Positions 1 through 6,627 of a DNA stretch of 6,928 nt are shown here, one piece after another. This DNA is from Acidocella sp. GTDB taxonomy: Bacteria; Pseudomonadota; Alphaproteobacteria; Acetobacterales; Acetobacteraceae. Each line of letters begins with the position of its first letter. Position 1 is the first letter of the stretch. The DNA lies in NCBI GenBank assembly GCA_029077775.1, contig JAQNCU010000158.1, forward strand, positions 1 to 6,928, read 5' to 3'. The position numbers were made by a program, and so were the translations under genes. Under the pieces are notes generated by a model, which did no database searches, was not told the DNA's origin, and saw only the letters and a list, made by a program, of their open reading frames with translations.

Positions 1-689
1 ATACCGGCGATGGCGAGATCCCAGAGGGTTTTGTGCTCGAACGGGGGTACGGCGATGCCTTTGATGGCGGCAAGTGCGGCGTAGATATTGGCAAGGCCCG
101 GGCCGGAGACGATGCGCTCATTCGAGCCGCGGCCATGCCGGGCGCGTAAATAGGCGAGGATGGCATCCTCCACGGTATCACGCGGGGCGAAATCGGCGTG
201 GCCGCCCTCACATTCGATGATGTGGGAAACGCCCTTCCGGCGCAGCAATTGCGCAACCCCGAGGCCGGTGCCAGGGCCGAGCAGGGTGGTCACCCCCTCG
301 ACGCGTGGCGCGTCGGGGCCAGTTATGTGGCGCAGATGCGCCGGGGTTAGATGTGAAACGGCATGGGCGACCGCCCCGAAATCATTGACCAGCGTGAGTT
401 GCGCGACGCCGAGGTCCCGCGCCAGGCTGGCGGGGCGGATAACCCAGTCATGGTTGGTCAGTTGCAGGGTCTCACCCCCGATGGGGCAGGCCAAGGCGAG
501 CGCCAGGGCATCGGGCGGGGTGCCGCCTCTGGCGATGGTGTAGGCGCGCCAGCAGCTTATCAGGTCGGGGTAATCGGCGGTGTGCAGAGTGGTGGCGGGC
601 CCGAGTTCGAGCACCCTGCCACGCGCGATGCGCGCGGTGCAAAAGCGGGCATGGGTGCCGCCGATATCGCTGGCAACGATGTCACGCAA
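1..689 (-). CDS. glk: Glucokinase (hexokinase-like Glk family), 3' end outside window
   Basis: ATP-dependent phosphorylation of glucose to glucose-6-phosphate in the cytoplasm (EC 2.7.1.2). The frame is open for 229 codons to the window edge; the E. coli enzyme has 321 residues, so roughly 90 C-terminal residues are missing. Visible motifs: N-terminal phosphate-binding DIGGTHARF (residues 8-16); NDF with likely catalytic Asp103; GPGTGLGVA (about 138-146); EGGHADFAP (161-169), with Glu161 and His164 matching glucose ligands of E. coli Glk; and NERIVSGPGL, with Glu191 in the place of another glucose ligand. The only good start is TTG at 687-689, preceded 8 nt upstream by GAGG that overlaps the ppk stop codon, so it is probably translationally coupled to ppk. 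No ATG fits, because a stop lies a few codons upstream. The motifs are of the proteobacterial Glk family (PF02685), not ROK. Family assignment is firm; the start codon is inferred. Confidence 0.93.
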   Translation of the reverse strand, partial: MRDIVASDIGGTHARFCTARIARGRVLELGPATTLHTADYPDLISCWRAYTIARGGTPPDALALALACPIGGETLQLTNHDWVIRPASLARDLGVAQLTLVNDFGAVAHAVSHLTPAHLRHITGPDAPRVEGVTTLLGPGTGLGVAQLLRRKGVSHIIECEGGHADFAPRDTVEDAILAYLRARHGRGSNERIVSGPGLANIYAALAAIKGIAVPPFEHKTLWDLAIAG

Positions 690-700
690 GCAAGCGGCCT

Positions 701-2863
701 CTAATCCACCCGCCGTTTATATTTCGGCTTGGGTTTTTCCAGCGACAACCCGCCATGCAGCGCCGAGCCACGGCCCGAGAGCGACGGGTTGGTCATGAAA
801 TACTCATGCGCCGAGGCGGGCGGGTCGCCGGGGATGATGCGTACCCAGCTACCATCGGGCTGCAATTCAGAGCTTTGCGCGTCATCCCGCAGGTTAACCA
901 CCATGATCTGGTCCAGCACCTGGGCGTGGACGGTGGGGTTGTGGATGGGCACAAAGGTTTCCACCCGCCCGTCCATGTTGCGCGCCATCCAGTCCGCGCT
1001 GGACATGAACACCCTGTTCTCACGCGCAGGCAGCGCCTGGCCGTTGCCGAACACGCAGATGCGCGCATGTTCCAAAAACCGCCCGACGATGGATTTAACC
1101 GAAATGGTCTCCGACAGGCCGGGAACGCCGGGGCGCAGGCAGCAAATGCCGCGCACGACGATGCGGATGGGCACGCCGGCGCGCGAGGCTTCATACAGAT
1201 GGTCGATCAGCCGATCATCGACCAGCGAGTTCATTTTCAGCCAGATGCCCGATGGCTTGCCCGCTTTGGCGTGGGAAATTTCATCGTCGATCAGCGCATT
1301 TATGGTGCGCCGCGTGGTCAGCGGCGAGAAGGCCAAAGCCTCCATCGTCTCAGGCCGCGCATAGCCTGTCATGTAATTGAACAGCCGTGCGGCATCGCGC
1401 GTGAGGGCGGGGTCGCAGGTGAAGAATGACAAATCGGTGTAAATCCGGGCGGTGATGGGGTGGTAATTGCCGGTGCCGAAATGCGCGTAAGCCCGCAGGG
1501 TGCCGCTCTCGCGCCGGACGACATAGGAGATTTTGGCGTGGGTCTTCAGCCCGACAAAGCCGAACACCACCTGCACGCCCGCCGCCTCCATGGTCCGGGC
1601 GAGGCGGATATTGGCTTCCTCATCAAAGCGGGCGCGCAATTCCACCATCGCGGTGACGGATTTTCCAGCCTCGGCGGCTTCGATCAGAGCTTTGACGATG
1701 GGGGAATCACGGCTGGTGCGGTACAAGGTTTGTTTCACCGCAACCACCGCCGGGTCGGCCGCGGCCTGGCGGAGGAACTGCACCACCACGTCGAAACTCT
1801 CAAACGGGTGGTGGACCAGAATGTCCTTGGCGCGGATGGCGGCGAAGCAATCGCCGCCGAAATCCCGGATACGCTCAGGAAAGCGCGCGGTATAGGGCGG
1901 AAACAGCAAATCCGGGCGGTCATCGACGATCATCTGCCGGACATCGACCAGCCCCATCACCCCGGTTTCTGAATAAACTTCCTCCGCCGGGGCGTCGATC
2001 GCGTCGATCACCAATTCGCGCAAATCATCGGGCATGCTCGCCTGGAGCGTAAGCTGGATAGCCACACCCCGCCTGCGGCGCTTCAACGCGGTCTCGTAGG
2101 ATTGCACGAGGTCCTCGGCTTCCTCCTCGAATTCCACATCGGTGTCGCGGATCAGACGAAACAGCCCGGAGCCGCGCACGATGAAGCCGGGGAACAGCCT
2201 GTGCATGAACATGCCGACCAACTCTTCGAGCATCATGAAGCGGGTGGTGTGTTCGGCACCGGGCAGGCGCACGAAACGCTCGACCTGGCCGGGCATGGGG
2301 ATGAGTGCCGACATCTGCCCCCGGTCGTCATCACGCGTGAGCGTGAGCGCCATGACAAGGCCCATATTGGGGATGAACGGAAACGGGTGTGCGGGGTCCA
2401 CGGCGAGCGGGGTGAGCACGGGGAAAACCCGCTCCATGAAATAGCCATCAAGGAACTGCACGTCATCGGTTGTGAGCTGCCCGGCGGTGCAGATGACGAT
2501 GCCGGCGGCAACGAGGAGCGTGCAGACATTGGCAAAGGCGCTCTGCTGGGCCGTGAGGAGACGGCGCGCATGGGCGTTGATCTCGGTGAGCTGCTGGGCC
2601 GGGGTGGCGCCATCGGCTGAGCGTTCCAGCACGCCCGCGCGCGCCTGGCCGATCAGCCCGGCGACGCGGACGGAGTAGAATTCATCGAGGTTCGAGGCGC
2701 TGATCGAGATAAAGCGCAGCCGCTCCAGCAGCGGGTGGCGCGTGTTCTCAGCCTCAGAGACCACGCGGAAATTGAAATCGAGCCAGGAAAGCTCACGGTT
2801 GATGAAGCGGGCCGGGTTATCCAGGCCGATGACCCCCATCGGGGCGTTCACTGTCTGATCCAT
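701..2863 (-). CDS. ppk: Polyphosphate kinase PPK1
   Basis: Reversibly transfers the gamma-phosphate of ATP to a growing polyphosphate chain (EC 2.7.4.1); in E. coli the enzyme is membrane-associated. At 720 residues it is slightly longer than the E. coli protein (688). The N domain opens with FINRELSWLDFN (20-31) and SNLDEFYSVRVAGL (57-70). The two PLD-like catalytic halves are intact: VELRARFDEEANI (407-419); KTHAK with His442 equivalent to the autophosphorylated His435 of E. coli; AHFGTGNY with His461 (His454 in E. coli); TARIYTD with Tyr475; RGICCL with Arg571; LEHARICVF with His599 (His592); and SSADWMARN (621-629). The C-terminus ends in a basic tail, KPKPKYKRRVD. The ATG at 2861-2863 has no strong Shine-Dalgarno and sits 6 nt after a -10-like hexamer. 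It lies 66 bp downstream of hdaA, and the glk ribosome-binding site overlaps its stop. Confidence 0.98.
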   Translation of the reverse strand: MDQTVNAPMGVIGLDNPARFINRELSWLDFNFRVVSEAENTRHPLLERLRFISISASNLDEFYSVRVAGLIGQARAGVLERSADGATPAQQLTEINAHARRLLTAQQSAFANVCTLLVAAGIVICTAGQLTTDDVQFLDGYFMERVFPVLTPLAVDPAHPFPFIPNMGLVMALTLTRDDDRGQMSALIPMPGQVERFVRLPGAEHTTRFMMLEELVGMFMHRLFPGFIVRGSGLFRLIRDTDVEFEEEAEDLVQSYETALKRRRRGVAIQLTLQASMPDDLRELVIDAIDAPAEEVYSETGVMGLVDVRQMIVDDRPDLLFPPYTARFPERIRDFGGDCFAAIRAKDILVHHPFESFDVVVQFLRQAAADPAVVAVKQTLYRTSRDSPIVKALIEAAEAGKSVTAMVELRARFDEEANIRLARTMEAAGVQVVFGFVGLKTHAKISYVVRRESGTLRAYAHFGTGNYHPITARIYTDLSFFTCDPALTRDAARLFNYMTGYARPETMEALAFSPLTTRRTINALIDDEISHAKAGKPSGIWLKMNSLVDDRLIDHLYEASRAGVPIRIVVRGICCLRPGVPGLSETISVKSIVGRFLEHARICVFGNGQALPARENRVFMSSADWMARNMDGRVETFVPIHNPTVHAQVLDQIMVVNLRDDAQSSELQPDGSWVRIIPGDPPASAHEYFMTNPSLSGRGSALHGGLSLEKPKPKYKRRVD

Positions 2864-2869
2864 GATCTC

Positions 2870-2914
2870 ACTATAACAGGCGTTTGCCGCATGAAAATGA
2901 CGAGTATGTAACAG
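2870..2914 (-). promoter_or_regulatory. Candidate ppk promoter with Pho-box-like repeat
   Basis: Read on the minus strand, TATAGT at 2870-2875 matches 5 of 6 bases of the sigma70 -10 consensus. TTTTCA at 2892-2897 matches 4 of 6 of the -35, with a 16-bp spacer. Overlapping that -35 is CTGTTACATACTCGTCAT (2897-2914), which resembles the PhoB box: two CTGTCAT-like repeats at 11-bp spacing, with 10 of the 14 repeat positions matching. The distance from the box to the -10 is 21 bp, about one helical turn more than in typical E. coli Pho promoters, which weakens the PhoB assignment. PhoB control of ppk is known in several proteobacteria. The location in a 66-bp, AT-richer gap directly before ppk supports a promoter of some kind. 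Confidence 0.4.
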
Positions 2915-2930
2915 AATTTCCGAGGAAATT
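2915..2930 (-). repeat. Perfect inverted repeat at the hdaA stop codon
   Basis: Arms AATTTCC (2915-2921) and GGAAATT (2924-2930) are perfectly complementary around a 2-nt centre and touch the hdaA TAA (2930-2932). A further outer pair, TGTAA (2907-2911) and TTACA (2930-2934), extends the stem beyond a 4-nt bulge. No T-run follows on the minus strand, so it is not a classical intrinsic terminator. It could be an mRNA 3' stabilising hairpin, a partial attenuator between hdaA and ppk, or an operator. Confidence 0.45.
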
Positions 2931-3577
2931 TACAACATGTCAGACAGAATGCCCCGGGCGGTGGCGCGGGTGAGCTTGCGTGCCCCGTCCAGCGATGCGG
3001 CATCCAGCCTTGCCACGGCTTCCCGCAGGGCGGCACTGGTGCGTGGCAGCCGGGTTAACAGCATCTGGCGAATTTGCGCGTTCAGGCGCAATTGGCGCTC
3101 AGCCAGCAGCCGGGCCAGCAGCATGGCCAGCAATTCGTCCTCGGGCGGCAGAATTTGCACGCTTTGCGTGGCGCGCAGGCGGCTGGTCAGGTCGGGCAGC
3201 GTATAATCCATGCGCGCGGGCGCTGTGCTGGCGGCCATCAGGACCAGCGTTTTTTGTTCAGCGGCGGTGTTCAGCAAATGTAACAGGCAAGCCGGGTCGG
3301 GTATGGTGTCGGCATCGTCGATGCAGACCGGCCCGCCGGGGTGCGGCCAGCCGGGCAGGGCGGCCATGGGAATGATCTCGGCCTTGTGCGCGCGGGCCCA
3401 GATATGCAGCAGATGCGTTTTACCACAGCCGGGCGCGCCCCACAGCACCAACCGCCCAAGCGGCCAGGCATCGGGCCGGGCCAGCCAGTCGCGTGCCGCT
3501 TCGTTTGACGGGGCGGCGCAGAAATCGGCATCTCCATAGCTGGGCGGGATGGAAAAAGGCAGCGCCAATTGGCTCAC
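2930..3577 (-). CDS. hdaA: Hda-type DnaA-related AAA+ protein (replication initiation regulator)
   Basis: Homologue of Hda/HdaA, which, bound to the beta sliding clamp, stimulates ATP hydrolysis by DnaA (RIDA) and so limits re-initiation. Its 215 residues comprise an AAA+ domain without the DnaA DNA-binding domain. The N-terminus carries a clamp-binding motif, QLALPF (3-8). Walker A is GAPGCGKT (47-54), better conserved than in E. coli Hda; Walker B is VCIDDAD (84-90); and DLTSRL (129-134) contains the probable arginine finger Arg133. The C-terminal helical part (LREAVARLDAASL, 184-196, then a basic KLTRATARGIL) matches the family's lid. The start is GTG at 3575-3577, which overlaps the TGA of the upstream membrane gene and keeps the clamp motif at the extreme N-terminus; no clear Shine-Dalgarno is visible, consistent with coupling. 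A generic DnaA-like ATPase is the only alternative reading. Confidence 0.92.
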   Translation of the reverse strand: MSQLALPFSIPPSYGDADFCAAPSNEAARDWLARPDAWPLGRLVLWGAPGCGKTHLLHIWARAHKAEIIPMAALPGWPHPGGPVCIDDADTIPDPACLLHLLNTAAEQKTLVLMAASTAPARMDYTLPDLTSRLRATQSVQILPPEDELLAMLLARLLAERQLRLNAQIRQMLLTRLPRTSAALREAVARLDAASLDGARKLTRATARGILSDML

Positions 3578-4713
3578 GCCGGCGGCGGGTCCAGATAAAG
3601 CGGGCTGGCGAGGTAGCGGCGTAGCCAGAACCGGGCGAGCACGCCGAGTGTCGCGGTAACCGGCACGGCGAGCATGATGCCCAGAAACCCGAAGGCGGCA
3701 CCGCCCGCGAATAGCGAGAAGATGACCCAGACGGCGGGCAGCCCCACACGGTCCCCTAAAAAACGCGGCTGGATGACATAATCGTTCAAGGCCTGGCCGA
3801 AGCCGAACACCGCGAGGACCAGCAATACGCCGTTCCAGCCCGGGTTCTGGCTGAGCGAGAGCAAGATGGCCGCCACCGCCCCGGCGATGGTGCCGACATA
3901 GGGGATGAACGAGATCAGCCCCGCCGCCAGCCCGACGATCAACCCGAGATCGAGTCCGATAATAGTGAGCCCGGCGGCATAGATCATGGCCAGGATCAGG
4001 CAGCAGATCGCCTGGCCGCGTATCCAGGCGGCGAGGATGCGGTTGACCTCGATCGCCTGAGCGCGGATCACGGCCTCATAAGGGCGCGGCAGCCAGTTAT
4101 CCACATGCCTGATGATCCCCGGCCAATCGCGCAGGAAATAAAAGGTCACGATAGGGGTGATGACCAGCAAAGTGAGGATGTTGACCACCGCAAAGCCGCT
4201 GCCGATGATATTACCGGCGGCGGTGCCCGCGTAAGAGACGATGGTGCCCGCCTGGTTGGAGGCGATGTCCCGCAATTTCTGGCTCATGGCGCCCGGCCCC
4301 AGGCGGCGTTCGACCTGGGCGATGAGATGCCCGAAATCCTTCTGCGCGGTGGCGATGTATTTCGGCAGGTTGCTGGCGAGCGAGGCCGCCTGAACCGCGA
4401 TGACCGGGTATAGCAGCAGGATGAACAGCGCGACGAACAACACCACACCGGAGAGCACCAGCAAGGTGCCAGCCGGGCGGCGCAGGCCAAGCCGCGCGAG
4501 GCGGCTGACCGCAGGGTCGAGGAAATACGCAAGGCCCGCCGCCACCACAAAGGGCATGAGAATGGACGAGAACAGCCGCAAAAACCCCCAAAGGACGAGG
4601 ATGAACACCGCGACCAGCGCCAGCCTCTGCCATTGTACCTTATAGGTGCCGTGGGGCGCGGTCTGACTATCGTTCATGGCGAGGCTGGCTGTGATTGCGC
4701 GGCTGTTGGCCAT
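3574..4713 (-). CDS. AI-2E/PerM family integral membrane transporter
   Basis: Predicted inner-membrane protein of the AI-2E transporter (PerM/YdiK/TqsA, PF01594) family. Members have been linked to export of small molecules, autoinducer-2 or ions; the substrate cannot be read from the sequence. Over 379 residues it has hydrophobic segments near 31-47, 50-65, 83-108, 170-194, 235-270, 274-288, 295-309 and 326-360, with a hydrophilic stretch at about 112-165 as is usual. Family signatures are FIPYVGTIAGA (269-279) and RFLGDRVGLP followed by FSLFAGGAAFGFLGIMLAVP (332-351). The start is uncertain: ATG at 4713 gives the longest protein, ATG at 4677 (Met13) is equally possible, and neither has a Shine-Dalgarno. 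It heads the minus-strand cluster, and its stop overlaps the hdaA start by 4 nt. Adjacency to purM and hdaA recalls gene orders in other Alphaproteobacteria (recalled, not checked). Confidence 0.92.
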   Translation of the reverse strand: MANSRAITASLAMNDSQTAPHGTYKVQWQRLALVAVFILVLWGFLRLFSSILMPFVVAAGLAYFLDPAVSRLARLGLRRPAGTLLVLSGVVLFVALFILLLYPVIAVQAASLASNLPKYIATAQKDFGHLIAQVERRLGPGAMSQKLRDIASNQAGTIVSYAGTAAGNIIGSGFAVVNILTLLVITPIVTFYFLRDWPGIIRHVDNWLPRPYEAVIRAQAIEVNRILAAWIRGQAICCLILAMIYAAGLTIIGLDLGLIVGLAAGLISFIPYVGTIAGAVAAILLSLSQNPGWNGVLLVLAVFGFGQALNDYVIQPRFLGDRVGLPAVWVIFSLFAGGAAFGFLGIMLAVPVTATLGVLARFWLRRYLASPLYLDPPPA

Positions 4714-4750
4714 GTGTTGAAACGCGGTGGATGATTTTGGACAGGAACAT

Positions 4751-4774
4751 GCTCAGCCATAATTTTGGCTTAGC
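4751..4774. promoter_or_regulatory. 24-bp imperfect palindrome in the divergent AI-2E/purM spacer
   Basis: The left arm GCTCAGCCATAA (4751-4762) and right arm TTTTGGCTTAGC (4763-4774) pair at 10 of 12 positions, with a central AATT. It ends 15 nt before the purM ATG and covers AT-rich hexamers (TAATTT at 4760-4765) that could be the purM -10, with TTGGAC at 4737-4742 as a weak -35 at 17-bp spacing. A dyad over a promoter in a divergent spacer fits an operator for a dimeric regulator. It does not resemble the E. coli PurR site. A leader hairpin is the alternative. Confidence 0.45.
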
Positions 4775-4789
4775 GCATCGGGGGCTTGT

Positions 4790-5827
4790 ATGACCAGTAT
4801 GACTTACGGCCAGGCCGGGGTGGATATCGCGGCGGGGGATGCGCTGGTCGAGGCGATCAAGCCGCTCGCCCGGGCGACCAGCCGCGCCGGGGTGCTGGGC
4901 GGGCTGGGCGGCTTTGGCGCGTTGTTCGATCTGAAAGCGGCGGGATTCGTCGACCCGATTCTGGTATCGACCACCGATGGCGTGGGCACCAAGCTGAAGA
5001 TCGCCATCGAAACCGGGATCCATGATTTCGTCGGCATCGATCTGGTGGCGATGTGCGTGAACGATTTGATCGTGCAGGGCGCGGCACCACTGTTTTTCCT
5101 CGATTATTTCGCGACCGCGAAGCTCGACGTTACGCAGGCGGCGCGGGTCATCGCCGGCATCGCCAAAGGCTGCGAACTGGCGGGATGCGCGCTGGTGGGG
5201 GGCGAGACGGCGGAGATGCCGGGGATGTATGCCAAGGGCGATTATGACCTCGCCGGGTTCTCAGTGGGTGCGGCGGAGCGCGGCGCGCTCCTGCCCGCCA
5301 ATGTCGCACCCGGCGATGCCATTCTCGCATTGCCGTCGGCCGGGGTGCATTCCAACGGCTTCTCGCTGGTGCGCAGCGTGGTAGCGGCGACGACCCTCGG
5401 TTGGAACAATCCCGCCCCGTTCGCGGCGGGGGAGACGCTGGCATCGGCCCTGCTGGCACCCACCCGCATTTATGTGCAGCCTGTGCTCGCCTTGCATAAA
5501 GCCGGGCTGCTGAAGGGTGCCGCGCACATCACGGGCGGCGGGCTGCCGGGGAATTTGCCGCGTGCGTTGCCGCCGACATGCGGGGCGATGCTTAACGGCC
5601 CCTGGCCGATGCCGCCGGTGTTCGCTTGGTTGGCGCGCGCGGGGGGCATACCCGTCGCGGAGATGCTCAAAGTGTTCAATTGCGGTGTGGGAATGGCGTT
5701 GATCGTGCGCAATGCGCAAACCGCCATGGCGTTGTTGCGCGATGCCGGTGAAGCACCGTTCGTGCTCGGGCAGGTCACCGCCACGCCGGGCATCACCATC
5801 GCGGGCGAGGCGCTTCTGTTCGGATGA
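4790..5827 (+). CDS. purM: Phosphoribosylformylglycinamidine cyclo-ligase (AIR synthetase)
   Basis: Fifth step of de novo purine synthesis: ATP-dependent ring closure of FGAM to 5-aminoimidazole ribonucleotide (EC 6.3.3.1), cytoplasmic. The 345 residues equal the E. coli length. Signatures in order: GVDIAAGD (10-17), STTDGVGTKLK (60-70), CVNDLIVQGAAPLFFLDYFA (89-108), VGGETAEMPGMY (136-147), GDYDLAGFSVG (150-160), LPSAGVHSNGFSLVR (181-195), LLAPTRIYV (221-229), HITGGGLPGNLPRALP (246-261) and FNCGVGM (296-302). The ATG at 4790 has a GGGGG tract 5 nt upstream. ATG at 4799 would begin MTYGQAGVDI, also typical of the family, but has no ribosome-binding site. Its stop overlaps the purN start as ATGA. 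It is transcribed from a short divergent spacer carrying a palindrome. Confidence 0.98.
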   Translation: MTSMTYGQAGVDIAAGDALVEAIKPLARATSRAGVLGGLGGFGALFDLKAAGFVDPILVSTTDGVGTKLKIAIETGIHDFVGIDLVAMCVNDLIVQGAAPLFFLDYFATAKLDVTQAARVIAGIAKGCELAGCALVGGETAEMPGMYAKGDYDLAGFSVGAAERGALLPANVAPGDAILALPSAGVHSNGFSLVRSVVAATTLGWNNPAPFAAGETLASALLAPTRIYVQPVLALHKAGLLKGAAHITGGGLPGNLPRALPPTCGAMLNGPWPMPPVFAWLARAGGIPVAEMLKVFNCGVGMALIVRNAQTAMALLRDAGEAPFVLGQVTATPGITIAGEALLFG

Positions 5828-6426
5828 AGCCGCGCGTCGCGGTGTTGTGCTCGGGCCGGGGGTCCAACATGACCGCGCTGATCACGGCCGCCCGTGCGCC
5901 CGACTACCCGGCTGAAATCGCGCTCGTGATCTCGGACAAACCGGCGGCACCGGCACTCGGCTTTGCGGCGGCGGAGGGTATTGCCGCACAGGCCGTGCCT
6001 GCCGCCGCCTTTGGCCGGGACCGGGCGGCGCATGAACGCGCGATCGACGCGGTTTTCGTGGCGCATGGTATCGAGGTTGTGTGCCTGGCGGGCTATATGC
6101 GGATTTTGACCCCGTATCTGGTAGGGCGGTGGGCCGGGCGGATGCTGAACATCCATCCCAGCCTGCTGCCGAAATATCCTGGGTTGGACACCCATGCCAG
6201 GGCGCTGGCGGCGGGTGAGGCCGAGCATGGCTGCACGGTGCATCTGGTGACCGCGGTTCTCGATGACGGCCCGATCCTCGGCCAGGCAAGCGTGCCCGTG
6301 CTGCCTGGCGATGACGAACCCACGCTGGCCGCCCGCGTGCTGGCGCAAGAGCATATTTTGTTCCCCGCCACCCTGGCCGCTTTTGTCCGACAAATGCACT
6401 TGCCAGAGAGCACCCCGACACCGTAA
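5824..6426 (+). CDS. purN: Phosphoribosylglycinamide formyltransferase (GART)
   Basis: Third step of purine synthesis: transfers the formyl group from 10-formyltetrahydrofolate to GAR (EC 2.1.2.2), cytoplasmic. The 200 residues are close to the usual length (E. coli 212). The N-terminal phosphate-binding loop is SGRGSN (10-15). Catalytic residues are present: Asn109 and His111 in NIHPSLLPKYPGLDTH (109-124), and Asp147 in VLDDGP, equivalent to E. coli Asp144. LAGYMRIL (88-95) is also characteristic. The ATG at 5824-5826 overlaps the purM TGA, so the two are translationally coupled. The C-terminal tail ends in a short proline/threonine-rich stretch. A small membrane-protein gene follows after 31 nt with no terminator visible between them. 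Confidence 0.98.
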   Translation: MKPRVAVLCSGRGSNMTALITAARAPDYPAEIALVISDKPAAPALGFAAAEGIAAQAVPAAAFGRDRAAHERAIDAVFVAHGIEVVCLAGYMRILTPYLVGRWAGRMLNIHPSLLPKYPGLDTHARALAAGEAEHGCTVHLVTAVLDDGPILGQASVPVLPGDDEPTLAARVLAQEHILFPATLAAFVRQMHLPESTPTP

Positions 6427-6457
6427 ACGGCGTTATTACAGAAAAGGCATCAACATC

Positions 6458-6619
6458 ATGGTGACTGAGACGAGCCAGAGTACCGTTTTACCGGCCGCAG
6501 AGGAATTCGACACCCACGCCAAACAGGGTTGGGCGTTTTTCACGAAATTTCTCACCGTTAACGTGGTGGTCACCATCGTCGCGTTGCTGGTCGTCGGTTT
6601 GCTGACGGTCTGGAGCTGA
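6458..6619 (+). CDS. Small single-pass membrane protein, likely aa3-type cytochrome c oxidase subunit IV family
   Basis: A 53-residue protein with a hydrophilic, acidic N-terminus (EEFDTH, 15-20), then KQGWAFFTKF (22-31) and one transmembrane helix (about 33-51) ending VWS. The pattern of a histidine, an aromatic, phenylalanine and lysine just before one helix resembles the bacterial aa3-type oxidase subunit IV family (PF07835), a non-catalytic accessory subunit seen in Alphaproteobacteria. No other oxidase gene is in the window, so this is a family resemblance rather than a proven role; an uncharacterised small membrane protein is the alternative. The ATG at 6458 has GAAAAGG ending 10 nt upstream. 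It follows purN by 31 nt and is probably co-transcribed. Confidence 0.68.
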   Translation: MVTETSQSTVLPAAEEFDTHAKQGWAFFTKFLTVNVVVTIVALLVVGLLTVWS

Positions 6620-6627
6620 AGGCAGAA

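Noticed and set aside
160..704. Two overlapping plus-strand open frames at the left end
   Set aside because: They are antisense to the glucokinase frame, which has strong conserved motifs throughout; the plus-strand translations are low-complexity.
755..1429. 224-codon plus-strand frame, plus another at 729-1364
   Set aside because: Both are antisense to the catalytic half of ppk and show no recognisable domain.
1990..2008. Short tandem GCGTCGATC copies
   Set aside because: Only two adjacent copies, explained by the ppk-encoded peptide IDAIDA.
2102..2620. 172-codon plus-strand frame rich in His/Glu/Gly
   Set aside because: Antisense shadow of the ppk N-terminal half; its composition reflects reverse-strand codon bias.
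4667..5023. 118-codon minus-strand frame spanning the purM start and the divergent spacer
   Set aside because: It overlaps the purM 5' coding region antisense and the AI-2E N-terminus in another frame, and shows no motif. It would also place coding sequence over the likely promoters.
5470..6399. 309-codon open frame on the minus strand across purM and purN
   Set aside because: It is exactly antisense to two genes with full catalytic motif sets, its translation is Arg/His/Gly/Pro-rich with no recognisable domain, and long antisense frames are expected at this GC content.
6427..6457. Possible terminator or separate promoter between purN and the small membrane gene
   Set aside because: The 31-nt gap shows no stem-loop with a T-run and no convincing -35/-10 pair; it holds only a plausible ribosome-binding site.
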